From Verrucomicrobiales bacterium (GTDB taxonomy: Bacteria; Verrucomicrobiota; Verrucomicrobiia; Limisphaerales; J093): DNA of 64,000 nt. Made by a program: the position numbers and the translations under genes. This document shows positions 8,593-16,008 of this stretch, piece by piece. The stretch lies in the NCBI GenBank assembly GCA_024233215.1, contig JACKPW010000004.1:124001-188000 (forward strand). The letters run 5' to 3'. Below the pieces are notes generated by a model. It saw nothing but the letters and a program-made list of their open reading frames with translations. It had not been told where the DNA came from and made no database searches. Positions within the stretch are counted from its first letter, which is position 1; every line of letters begins with the position of its first letter.

Positions 8593-9488
8593 TTCTTCCT
8601 CGACCGCATGAAGATGCGCGCCACGATGGCGGTGGCGTTGACCAGCAGCACGGCTCCCAGCAGTACCACGGCCGTGGCGTAGGGAATGGCCTCCGGCACA
8701 TCGGGCACCTGGGTTGCGATGACGTAGAGGTGCATGGAAAGCGCCATGCATTGCTCAAACAACCCGTAGGCGAATATGTCGCCCTTCTCGACCGCCTTGA
8801 AGAACAGCGCCCCCGTGAACATGATCGGCGCCGTCTCGCCGGCCGCCCGGGACACCTGCAGGATCACCCCCGTGAGGATGCCGCTGATGGAGTTGGGGAG
8901 CACGACGGCTCGAATGGTCTGCCAGCGGGTGGCTCCGACATTCCAGCAGGCCTCCCGAAAGGGCCGCGGCACCGATGCCAGCGCCTCGCGGGTGCTGGCG
9001 ATGATGACGGGCAGCGTCATGACCGCCAGGGTCAACGAGGCGGCGAGGATGGATTTGCCGATGTGGGCGGCGAGCACGAAGGCACCCAGACCGAACAGGG
9101 CATGCACAATGCTGGGCACCCCGGCCAGATTGATCACCGCCAGGTTGATGAGGCGGTTGAACCAGTTGTCCCGGGCGTACTCGTTCAGGTACACGGCCGC
9201 CAGGATGCCGATGGGCGCCGCGACGGCCAGCGAGATCACAACCAGGTAGATGGTCCCCAGCAGGGCTGGCCAGATGCCCCCGGCCCGCATGCCTCGAACC
9301 GGCGGATCCAGCAGGAAACCGAGGGACAACGCCGGGAGAGCCTTCACCACCAGGTAAACCACGATCAGCAGCAGAGGCACAATCAACGCCAGGGACATCC
9401 CCAGGAGCACCCACCGGGCCACGACTTCCACCCGGCGCTTGCGTCGCCCGAGCGCGGTTTCGCGGAACATGGAGGAGACATCAGCCAT
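8586..9488 (-). CDS. pstA: Phosphate ABC transporter permease PstA
   Basis: A 300-residue inner-membrane permease with about six hydrophobic segments, including WVLLGMSLALIVPLLLIVVY near the N-terminus. The cytoplasmic coupling segment STREALASVPRPFREACWNVGATRWQTI carries the EAA-type motif that docks to the ATPases, followed by the conserved SRAAGETAPIMFTGA. The start at 9488 is preferred over a GTG at 9500 because GGAAGAA (9501-9507) is about 12 nt upstream of the ATG but would abut the GTG. The start is 8 bp past the pstC stop, and the 3' end overlaps pstB2. Confidence 0.92.
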   Translation of the reverse strand: MADVSSMFRETALGRRKRRVEVVARWVLLGMSLALIVPLLLIVVYLVVKALPALSLGFLLDPPVRGMRAGGIWPALLGTIYLVVISLAVAAPIGILAAVYLNEYARDNWFNRLINLAVINLAGVPSIVHALFGLGAFVLAAHIGKSILAASLTLAVMTLPVIIASTREALASVPRPFREACWNVGATRWQTIRAVVLPNSISGILTGVILQVSRAAGETAPIMFTGALFFKAVEKGDIFAYGLFEQCMALSMHLYVIATQVPDVPEAIPYATAVVLLGAVLLVNATAIVARIFMRSRKKW

Positions 9489-9496
9489 GACCGGAC

Positions 9497-10432
9497 TCAC
9501 TTCTTCCGAATCCCCCGGATCACCAGGTCCGCGGTAAGGTTGATCACGAAGGTGATGGTGAAGAGCAACACCCCGATCAGGAACAGCACCCGATAATGGT
9601 TGGAGTCTTCCGGGGCCTCCCCCAACTCGGCGGCGATGGTGGCCGTCAGCGTGCGCACCGGGTCGAGCAGGCTGTGGGGAATGTTGACCGCGTGACCGGT
9701 GGCCATCAGCACCGCCATGGTTTCCCCGATCGCCCGCCCCACACCCAGCAATACCGCGGCCAGCAGACCGGTCTTGGCCGCCGGCAACAGGACCCGGCAG
9801 ACGAGCTGCCAGCGCGTTGTCCCGAGCGCGATGGCGGCCTCACGGTATGAATCCGGCACCGCCTTCAGCGCATCCTCCCCAATCGAGACGATGATGGGAA
9901 CGCTCATCAGCGCCAGGATGATCCCTCCATTGAGCACATTCACCCCCACCGCCGCCCCCGTGGTCTTCTCGATCACCGTCTTCATCACGGTCAGCCCGAT
10001 GAACCCCCACACCACGGAGGGAATCGCCGCCAGGAGTTCGATCACGACCTTCAGAATCTCCTTCAGCCGGGGGCCGCAGAACTCCGAGACAAAGACGGCC
10101 GCCCCAAGCCCAAAAGGCACCGCCAGCAGCATCGCCAGCACCGTCACGGCCAGCGTTCCCACCGTCAATGCGAGCGTGCCGTAGCGGACATTGACCTCCG
10201 AGGTCGGATACCACTGCGTGCTGAAGAGGAACTCCCGCAGACTGAAATCCCCGCTCACCAGGATCGGGGCCGCCTTGGCAAACACGAAGTAGAAGATGCC
10301 CAGCACGAACAGGATCGCGCTGATGCCACACAGGCGGATGATCCACTCCAGCAACTGCTCGCCCAGCACCGCCCAACGCGGGCGTCCCGGAGGCCTGGTC
10401 CGGACGGCGGGACTCGGGGCAAGGTCAGTCAT
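9497..10432 (-). CDS. pstC: Phosphate ABC transporter permease PstC
   Basis: A 311-residue permease. After a short cytoplasmic N-terminus the first membrane segment is IIRLCGISAILFVLGIFYFVF. The coupling loop SIGEDALKAVPDSYREAAIALGTTRWQ and the following VLLGVGRAIGETMAVLMATG are hallmarks of PstC. The start ATG at 10432 is chosen because upstream codons are arginine-rich and do not resemble the family. It follows pstS by 91 bp and precedes pstA by 8 bp in one minus-strand operon. It forms the membrane pore together with PstA. Confidence 0.93.
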   Translation of the reverse strand: MTDLAPSPAVRTRPPGRPRWAVLGEQLLEWIIRLCGISAILFVLGIFYFVFAKAAPILVSGDFSLREFLFSTQWYPTSEVNVRYGTLALTVGTLAVTVLAMLLAVPFGLGAAVFVSEFCGPRLKEILKVVIELLAAIPSVVWGFIGLTVMKTVIEKTTGAAVGVNVLNGGIILALMSVPIIVSIGEDALKAVPDSYREAAIALGTTRWQLVCRVLLPAAKTGLLAAVLLGVGRAIGETMAVLMATGHAVNIPHSLLDPVRTLTATIAAELGEAPEDSNHYRVLFLIGVLLFTITFVINLTADLVIRGIRKK

Positions 10433-10523
10433 GATGGGGACAGGATCCGCTGGCTCGTTCCTCCGGCCCCGGACGGAGCTGAATCCGGATGCGGGAGGTC
10501 GGTCATCTCGGGAAACGCGACGC

Positions 10524-11420
10524 CTATTCGGCCGCCTTCGGCGGCAGTGGCACGTAGCCGCTCTCCGCCACGATCTTCTGGCCCTCGGCACCGAGAATCC
10601 AGTCGATGTACGCCTTCACGTGTCCCTGGGGTTCTCCAAGGGTGTAGAGGTACAGCGGACGGGCGATCGGATAGGTCTTGTTCAGCGCGTTTTCCACACT
10701 GGGGGCATACGCGGTGTCCCCAGCTTTGCGGGCGATCTTCAGCATCTTGACCTTGTCGGTGGCGTAGCCCATGCCACTGTAGCCAATGGCGGTCGGGGTG
10801 TTGGAGATCATCTCCACCACTTCCTTGGACCCGTTCAAATCGGTGGACCCCAGTTTGAAGTCCTGCTTGTTCAGCACGTGCTCGCGGAAGAACTCATACG
10901 TGCCGGAGTTCGATTGCCGGCTCACCCGCAGGATGTCGTCCCCCCCGCCGGGAAGGGTCACCCCCAGGTCGGACCATTTCGTCACGGTGCCGCCCTCGGC
11001 GTAGATCCCGGCAAGCTGCTCGAAGGTGATTTCATTGAGCGGATTGTCCTTGTGGACATAAACCGCCAGCGCGTCGTAACCCACCACAAACTCCACCGGG
11101 TCCTTGCCGCTGTTCGCCTTCGCCTTGGCCCGTTCGGAGTCCTTCATGTCGCGACTGGCATCGGCGATGTCGATGGTCCCGGCGATCAACGCCGCGATGC
11201 CAACGCCCGAACCGCCGCCCCCGACCTCCACGCTCACACCGGGTTCGACCTTCGCGTAGGCCTCCGCCCAGGCCTGCGCCTCGTTCACCATGGTGTCGGA
11301 GCCCTGGACGGCAATCACCTTCTTTGAAGAGGAGTGGCCGGTGTCGCCGCCGGACGGCCCGCAGGCGGTCAGGCCGGTCAGGGCCGCGATGCCAAGAAGG
11401 GTTCCGATGGTCTGTTTCAT
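10524..11420 (-). CDS. pstS: Periplasmic phosphate-binding lipoprotein PstS
   Basis: A 298-residue solute-binding protein. The N-terminal signal ends in a lipobox, LTGLTAC, with Cys at residue 20 when the ATG at 11420 is used; an in-frame ATG at 11444 would add eight residues. Phosphate-site motifs are VIAVQGSDTM, GGGGSGVGIAALIAGTIDIADASRDMKDSE and RVSRQSNSGTYEFF. Such SGT and TIDIADASR segments line the phosphate pocket in the family. It lies 39 bp downstream of the phoU fusion and is the second gene of the phosphate operon. It delivers phosphate to PstC/PstA. Confidence 0.94.
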   Translation of the reverse strand: MKQTIGTLLGIAALTGLTACGPSGGDTGHSSSKKVIAVQGSDTMVNEAQAWAEAYAKVEPGVSVEVGGGGSGVGIAALIAGTIDIADASRDMKDSERAKAKANSGKDPVEFVVGYDALAVYVHKDNPLNEITFEQLAGIYAEGGTVTKWSDLGVTLPGGGDDILRVSRQSNSGTYEFFREHVLNKQDFKLGSTDLNGSKEVVEMISNTPTAIGYSGMGYATDKVKMLKIARKAGDTAYAPSVENALNKTYPIARPLYLYTLGEPQGHVKAYIDWILGAEGQKIVAESGYVPLPPKAAE

Positions 11421-11459
11421 GTCGCTGTGGTGCTTGTGGCTCATAAGAAATGGGTTAAC

Positions 11460-12554
11460 TCACTGCTCGCCCATGATGGCGGCAACCAGGTCCTTGATGT
11501 GCGTCTCAAGGTAATCCCGGAGATTCTTCAAGACGGGTCCACTCCCCTCGCCCGGGGTTTGCGCAACCCCGACATCCGGCACGCTCCATTCGAAGGTGAC
11601 GGTCTTGGAAGGAGGGCCCGGAAACGCCGCCCGGGCCGTATGGTCCAGCGCCACAATCACTTGGTGGTGATCAAGATTCGGCACCTGATCCAACGACCGC
11701 ACGGGCCCGGCACGGAACGCGACGCCCGCCTCCGCGAGCGCCGTCTCAAGCCGCGGGTCAGGTTCGCGCGGGTCCACTCCCGCGCTGCTGAAATGGACCC
11801 GGTCGAATTCGAGGGACTCGGCAATCGCCTCCGCCATCCGGCTGGCCACCCCGTGGTGCGCATCCACGAACAGCACCCGGAACACTTCGGCTCCCTGATG
11901 CCGCAGATACTCCCCGGTGCACATGTAGCGGACTTGCCCGCAGATGTTCTTCGCCTGGTCCGAGGTGCGCTCGAACCGGCGGGAGATCGTCATGAGAGGG
12001 GTGAGCGATTCCACCGGAATCCTCCCCTCCTGGCTCATCGCCACCAACTCGGCGTCGGTCTGCCGTCGCAGGGCATCAATCTGCTCCTCCACCTTCATCG
12101 TCTCGACCGCCAACTGCTCGTTCTCATCGACGAAGGACCGCGTTGCATCATGCAGCATGCGGGTGGCCAGGTCACACGACTCCTGAAACCGTTCGAAGGA
12201 GATGTTGAGTTCGGCGTGGTTGAGCTTCAGCACCTGCCGTGCGATGCTCTCGGCGTAGTCCCCGATCCGCTCCAGTTCGCCATTGATCTTGAATGCCGTG
12301 TAAGCGAGGCGCAGGTGCTTCGCCACCGGTTGCTGCCGCACCAGAAACTCCATGCAGAGGCGATCCACCTGCCGCTCCAACTCGTCAATGTGCTGGTCCC
12401 GCAGAATCACCAGATAGGCAAGCTGCCGGTTACCCTCGACGAAGGCCGTGAGCACGTCCCGCAGGGCGCTTTCGCAACGACCGGACATCTCCAGAATCTT
12501 CTTCCGGATCAGGTCGATGTCCCGCTGGAGACTGGCTTCAAGATGAGTTGCCAT
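11460..12554 (-). CDS. phoU: PhoU fused to a catalytically dead LMW-phosphatase/arsenate-reductase-like domain
   Basis: A 364-residue two-domain protein. Residues 1 to about 220 are PhoU: two three-helix repeats with the metal-binding motifs ELERIGDYAESIA (about 93-105) and RRFERTSDQAKNI (about 192-204). Residues about 225-364 resemble the LMW tyrosine phosphatase/arsenate reductase fold: VLFVDAHHGVASRMAEAIAE aligns with the usual VLFLCVHNSARSQMAEA. In that alignment the nucleophile Cys becomes D231 and the P-loop Arg becomes A237; only the Ser after it is kept. The domain should not catalyse phosphate or arsenate chemistry but might still bind an oxyanion or a partner. PhoU normally relays Pst transport state to a PhoR-type kinase; none is in the window. 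It is the first gene of the operon. Confidence 0.88.
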   Translation of the reverse strand: MATHLEASLQRDIDLIRKKILEMSGRCESALRDVLTAFVEGNRQLAYLVILRDQHIDELERQVDRLCMEFLVRQQPVAKHLRLAYTAFKINGELERIGDYAESIARQVLKLNHAELNISFERFQESCDLATRMLHDATRSFVDENEQLAVETMKVEEQIDALRRQTDAELVAMSQEGRIPVESLTPLMTISRRFERTSDQAKNICGQVRYMCTGEYLRHQGAEVFRVLFVDAHHGVASRMAEAIAESLEFDRVHFSSAGVDPREPDPRLETALAEAGVAFRAGPVRSLDQVPNLDHHQVIVALDHTARAAFPGPPSKTVTFEWSVPDVGVAQTPGEGSGPVLKNLRDYLETHIKDLVAAIMGEQ

Positions 12555-12710
12555 GTTGACTGACTGACGATGGCGAACGGCGCCGGAAAGCGGCCCCCGC
12601 CGCTTTCCCCAATTCCCTGCCCGCCGAACAGGCCACGAAACTCCGCTGCCGTGCGGCGGGACGCAAGGAAAAGCGCCGTCGCGGATGGCACGGCGGCCTG
12701 TTAATCACAC

Positions 12711-12740
12711 CACCGTCACAATTGTAACATTGCCGTAACC
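12711..12740. promoter_or_regulatory. Pho-box-like GTnAC repeats upstream of phoU and the cupin gene
   Basis: GTCAC (12715), GTAAC (12724) and GTAAC (12735) lie in series on the plus strand; the last two are 11 bp apart, the spacing of PhoB half-sites (TGTCA repeats). The site is in the 283-bp gap between divergent phoU and cupin genes. Its orientation points to the cupin, but a role for the phosphate operon is possible. Match is approximate. Confidence 0.4.
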
Positions 12741-12788
12741 TGATCGCCTTCCGGTCGACTTCCCAAACGCGCCTGGTTGCCGGTTGCC

Positions 12789-12802
12789 TTGACACGGATC
12801 AA
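12789..12802. promoter_or_regulatory. FNR/CRP-type palindrome upstream of the cupin gene
   Basis: TTGAC-ACGG-ATCAA matches the FNR-family consensus TTGAT-N4-ATCAA at nine of ten positions. Its centre is about 42 bp before the cupin ATG. The flanking bases extend the symmetry (CTTGA...TCAAG). Confidence 0.45.
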
Positions 12803-12837
12803 GGCGCCCGGAAATCCCGGATGGCAGGCTTCCACCC

Positions 12838-13227
12838 ATGAGTGAAACACCCTTGCTCCGGGCAGGCGACAACCCCGTCATCGCCCTGGCCACCGAGACC
12901 CGGTTTGCCCCGAACGGCATTGTCAGCCGAACCCTCCTGGATACCGGGAACCTGCGGTTGGTCCTGTTTGGATTCGACGCCGGGCAGGAACTGACCGAGC
13001 ACACCTCACCGCACCACGCCGTGATTCAGGTCCTGAGCGGGAGCTGCGAGTTCCAGTTGGCCGGTCGCCCGCACCCCCTCAAGGCCGGAGACGTCCTCCA
13101 CATGCCCCCGGGACTGCCCCACGCAGTGAAGGCCACGGAACGGTTCTCCATGCTTCTCACCCTGGGCAAACTCGCCCCCGCAAGGCCCATCGAGGGCGGA
13201 GCCGCCACCGCTCCTGCCGTCACCTAA
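12838..13227 (+). CDS. Small cupin-domain protein
   Basis: A 129-residue single cupin barrel. The two motifs are visible: GQELTEHTSPHHAVIQVLSGSCEFQLAG (about 50-75, with the metal-ligand histidines and Glu region) and AGDVLHMPPGLPHAVKA (about 80-98). Proteins of this size with HTSPHHAVI are common as metal-binding cupins of unknown function, sometimes near anaerobic or stress genes. An FNR-like palindrome and Pho-box-like repeats lie upstream. The gene sits between the phosphate operon (divergent) and the porin (same strand); its last codons overlap the porin's putative Pho box. The function is not known. Confidence 0.75.
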   Translation: MSETPLLRAGDNPVIALATETRFAPNGIVSRTLLDTGNLRLVLFGFDAGQELTEHTSPHHAVIQVLSGSCEFQLAGRPHPLKAGDVLHMPPGLPHAVKATERFSMLLTLGKLAPARPIEGGAATAPAVT

Positions 13228-13278
13228 TTGTCACATAACCGGCATTGACCTGCCATGCGCGCGCCTCAAGGCTGTCAC
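13219..13278 (+). promoter_or_regulatory. Pho-box-like direct repeats upstream of the porin gene
   Basis: GTCAC occurs at 13219 and 13230, exactly 11 bp apart, with a further CTGTCAC at 13272-13278 just before the porin ATG (44 bp, four turns of the same 11-bp phase, further on). The first half-site overlaps the cupin stop region. The spacing and bases fit PhoB half-sites reading toward the porin. Confidence 0.5.
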
Positions 13279-13280
13279 GA

Positions 13281-14594
13281 ATGTGTCTTCGCAACCTGAT
13301 CTCAGGCAGTGCATTGGCGGTCGCCCTCTCGGGAACCCTCCCCAGCTTGTCCACTTTCGCCGCCGTCGCGACAACCGGCGACCCCCTGCTCGAAAAGCTC
13401 GTCCAAAAGGGCATTCTCACGCAGCAGGAAGCCGACGAACTCCTGAAGGACGGCTCCGGACAGTCCCACTCCAAGATGAGTTTTGCCGACTGGGTGGAGC
13501 AGGTTCGCTTCAGTGGTGACGTGCGGGTGCGCATGGACAGCATCAACGGCGAGGACCCCGCCTTTGTGGATCGAACCCGCTACCGGTTTCGCGCCCGGTT
13601 CGGAGTCACTCTCGACCTCGCCAACGATCTGGAGGTTGGAGTGCGTCTGACCACCACGAGCGATGGCGATCCGATCTCGCAGAACGTGACCTTCGCCGAC
13701 AATGCCAGCAAGAAGGGCGTCGCGTTTGATGAGGTTTACGTGAGATTCGCTCCGCTGCACCACGGTGACTGGACGGGCGGCATCACCGCGGGCAAGTTCA
13801 GCAATCCCATCCACTACCCGTCCACGATCCTGTTTGACAAGGACTACACGCCTGAGGGATTCAACCAGGTCGTTTCCTACGACCTCGCCGAGAACCACAC
13901 CATCAGCCTGATCCTCACCCAGTACGTCCTGGACGAACTCAAGAGCAGTTCCCGCAATCCGTGGCAATTCGGTGGCCAGGTCCGATGGGACGCCGAATGG
14001 TGTCCGCGCCTGAAGTCCAGCATCGGGGCCGCCGCGTATTCGATCCTGCACCCCGAATCGCTGACCACCACCAACGTCCCCTACATTGGCCAGGGTAACA
14101 CCCGGACCGTCGCCGGCGTCCTCGTCAACGACTACGACATCTTCTACGGCGACGCCGGACTGACCTACACCTTCGACTCCGCCCCGCTCTATCGCGGCAA
14201 GTTCCCGGTGTACGCCTACGGGAACGCCATCTATAATTTCGGCGCCGACCGCGAGAACATCGGTTACGGCGTGGGCATCCGCTTTGGCAAGGCGTCGAAG
14301 CGCGGCCAGTGGGAACTGAACTACCTGTGGACCCACATGGAGGCGGATGCCTGGTGGGATCAGATCGTGGAATCGGATTTTGGCGCCGTGTGGACCGCCG
14401 CCCCCGCGGCCGGCAAGGCGGGCTACTACTCCGGCACCAACGTGCAGGGCCACTGGATCAAGGGCACCTATGCCATCTTCGACCAGTGGTCGGTCAGCGT
14501 GGCGTATTTCATCACCGGCCTGATCCAGGATCCGAACCCGGCAGTTTCCAACGACACCACCCGGCTGTTCGTGGAAACCTCGGTGAAATACTGA
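13281..14594 (+). CDS. Outer-membrane porin (putative phosphate-regulated, Porin_5-like)
   Basis: A 437-residue outer-membrane beta-barrel. The start ATG at 13281 gives a signal peptide (MCLRNLISGSALAVALSGTL) and a mature N-terminus; an upstream TTG in frame is less likely. After it comes a short SLH-like or coiled segment (LLEKLVQKGILTQQEADELL, about 36-55), as in porins of the putative-porin family. The remainder is alternating amphipathic strands (VRVRMDSING, YRFRARFGVTLDLA, WELNYLWTHMEADAW) ending in an aromatic-rich strand TRLFVETSVKY, a typical outer-membrane insertion signal. Its position beside the pst operon and the Pho-box-like repeats upstream suggest phosphate uptake across the outer membrane. 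A strong hairpin follows. Confidence 0.85.
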   Translation: MCLRNLISGSALAVALSGTLPSLSTFAAVATTGDPLLEKLVQKGILTQQEADELLKDGSGQSHSKMSFADWVEQVRFSGDVRVRMDSINGEDPAFVDRTRYRFRARFGVTLDLANDLEVGVRLTTTSDGDPISQNVTFADNASKKGVAFDEVYVRFAPLHHGDWTGGITAGKFSNPIHYPSTILFDKDYTPEGFNQVVSYDLAENHTISLILTQYVLDELKSSSRNPWQFGGQVRWDAEWCPRLKSSIGAAAYSILHPESLTTTNVPYIGQGNTRTVAGVLVNDYDIFYGDAGLTYTFDSAPLYRGKFPVYAYGNAIYNFGADRENIGYGVGIRFGKASKRGQWELNYLWTHMEADAWWDQIVESDFGAVWTAAPAAGKAGYYSGTNVQGHWIKGTYAIFDQWSVSVAYFITGLIQDPNPAVSNDTTRLFVETSVKY

Positions 14595-14619
14595 GCCACC
14601 CCGCAGCCGGACGAGACAA

Positions 14620-14650
14620 GACCGCCGAAGCCTGCACGGCTTCGGCGGTC
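14620..14650. terminator. Bidirectional terminator hairpin between porin and aldolase
   Basis: Perfect 13-bp stem GACCGCCGAAGCC / GGCTTCGGCGGTC with a 5-nt loop. It lies between the convergent porin and aldolase genes; the following TCTCGCTTTG is only weakly T-rich. Confidence 0.75.
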
Positions 14651-14690
14651 TCGCTTTGAGGCCAGGAGGGGTCGCTGCGACCCGTCGCGG

Positions 14691-15680
14691 CTATTCGCTG
14701 ACCCGGTTGAGGAAGTTCACGATGTCCTCCCGTTTGTCCGCCTCGTAGTACTTGATGGCGGCGCGGGGATGCTGGTTGAGCTGACCGGTGATCATATAGG
14801 CCAGGTCGAAGCCCCAGTGCATGTTGGCCCGCATGGGCTCGATGTGGTCCTGCACGCATTTCAGCACCGGACCCAGGTCGTACTTCGGGTTGTGCAGGAA
14901 ACCGAGCAGCAGTTCGGTCAGGCAGTTGCCGGCACCGCGCCCCAGACCGGCCATGGTGGAATCCAGCCGGTTCGCGCCCAGGATGATCGCCTCGATCGTG
15001 TTGGAGAACGCGAGCTGAAGGTTGTTGTGGGCGTGAATGCCGACTTCCTTGCCCGTCGCCTTGGCGTAGCCGAGATACTTCTTCACCAGGAACCGGATCT
15101 GCTCGCTGTAGAGCGAACCGAAGCTGTCCACGACATAGATCGTGCCAACCTCGGACTTGGCCGCGATTTCCAGCGCCTCGTTCAGCTCCCGTTCTGCCAC
15201 CGTCGAGACGGCCATCAGGTTCAACGTGGTTTCGTAGCCCTTGTCGTGGGCGTCCTTCACCATGTCCATCGCCGTGGGAATCTGGTGCACGTAGCAGGCG
15301 ACCCGGATCATGTCCAGGACGCTCTCACTCTTCGGCAGGATGTCGGTTTTGTAGTCCGTCTTCTCGGCATCGGCCAGCACCGAGAGTTTGAGGGAGGTGG
15401 GGTTGTCGCCCACGACGCGGCGGATGTCGTCCTCCTGGCAGTACTTCCAGCAGCCGAACTCACCGACGACGATGTTCTTGCGCGACCCCTTGTAACCCAG
15501 CTCCATGTAGTCGATGCCGCCCTCGACGCAGGCCGTGTAGACCCCCTTGACAACCTCGTCAGGGAACTGGTGCTTGTTCATCAAGCCGCCGTCGCGGATG
15601 GTGCAATCGAGCACCTTGATTTCGGGCCGGTAGGAGAGCCAACGGCTCGCCGGGGATTCCTTCGCTTTCGCTGCTGTCAT
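14691..15680 (-). CDS. HMGL-like (DRE-TIM) aldolase, 4-hydroxy-2-oxovalerate aldolase-like
   Basis: A 329-residue member of the DRE-TIM metallolyase superfamily that also contains LeuA. The metal-binding start of the barrel is VLDCTIRDGGLMNKHQF (about 22-38), and the second metal motif is GIHAHNNLQLAFSNT (about 225). IEAIILGANRLDSTMAGLGRGAGNC is the typical superfamily segment closing the barrel. Family members cleave or condense 2-oxo acids with a divalent metal; the substrate here is not identified. The start at 15680 (MTAAKAKE) is chosen because upstream codons lie in the promoter region. It is divergent from leuA with about 160 bp between it and the leucine leader, so a shared branched-chain or 2-oxo-acid context is possible. 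Confidence 0.8.
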   Translation of the reverse strand: MTAAKAKESPASRWLSYRPEIKVLDCTIRDGGLMNKHQFPDEVVKGVYTACVEGGIDYMELGYKGSRKNIVVGEFGCWKYCQEDDIRRVVGDNPTSLKLSVLADAEKTDYKTDILPKSESVLDMIRVACYVHQIPTAMDMVKDAHDKGYETTLNLMAVSTVAERELNEALEIAAKSEVGTIYVVDSFGSLYSEQIRFLVKKYLGYAKATGKEVGIHAHNNLQLAFSNTIEAIILGANRLDSTMAGLGRGAGNCLTELLLGFLHNPKYDLGPVLKCVQDHIEPMRANMHWGFDLAYMITGQLNQHPRAAIKYYEADKREDIVNFLNRVSE

Positions 15681-15800
15681 GTTCGTGAATTTCGGTTCGG
15701 CCCCCAGGACCGACTTCCGTGCCCGGGAGCAGCCTGGGAGTCTGCCGGCACGGCGGGGCGGCGAACAGTGCAAAATCCGGGTTCAGGCGCAGAAATCGCG

Positions 15801-15829
15801 TTGACCCGTCCACGCCGGATGCCTAGGTT
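15801..15829 (+). promoter_or_regulatory. Promoter of the leu leader/leuA
   Basis: TTGACC (15801-15806), a 17-bp spacer, then TAGGTT (15824-15829), fitting TTGACA and a TAnnnT -10. Transcription would start near 15836, almost at the leader-peptide ATG. Confidence 0.5.
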
Positions 15830-15837
15830 CGGTTCCG

Positions 15838-15909
15838 ATGAATGGAACACGGAACCTGCTTCTGGCTCTGGACGCGCTGCTTACCGGCCGCGCGGCGGGC
15901 GGGTTCTGA
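15838..15909 (+). CDS. leuL: Leucine-rich leader peptide of the leuA attenuator
   Basis: A 23-codon frame, MNGTRNLLLALDALLTGRAA then GGF and TGA. Six of 23 residues are Leu, in a cluster (codons at 15856-15882). It sits directly between a promoter-like sequence and a rho-independent terminator that precedes leuA. This is the layout of leader peptides whose ribosome stalls on leucine codons when charged tRNA-Leu is scarce. No Shine-Dalgarno is seen and the predicted transcript start is only a few bases away, so the peptide may be translated from a nearly leaderless mRNA. Confidence 0.7.
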   Translation: MNGTRNLLLALDALLTGRAAGGF

Positions 15910-15967
15910 GTTATTGGTGAAACCATTTGGAACCCACTGCCCGAACCGGCGGTGGGTTTCTTGTTTT
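15896..15967 (+). promoter_or_regulatory. Transcription attenuator (antiterminator/terminator) of leuA
   Basis: The terminator stem is AACCCACTGCC (15931-15941) with GGCGGTGGGTT (15948-15958), 11 pairs with one G-U, followed by TCTTGTTTT. The alternative antiterminator pairs CGGGC-GGGTTC (15896-15906, end of the leader frame) with GAACCC (15930-15935) and GCCCG (15939-15943), leaving a 3-nt bulge. The two structures share the 15931-15941 strand and exclude each other. A ribosome stalled on the Leu codons leaves 15896-15906 free and favours read-through; one at the stop codon covers it and favours termination. Confidence 0.75.
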
Positions 15968-16008
15968 ACCACCGCCTCCGGGCATCATCCCGAAAGCACG
16001 AGAACAAC

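Noticed and set aside
12589..12612. GGAAAGCGG/CCGCTTTCC hairpin upstream of phoU
   Set aside because: Resembles half of a family B repeat but lacks the ACTCCA segment and partner arm; not enough to call a copy.
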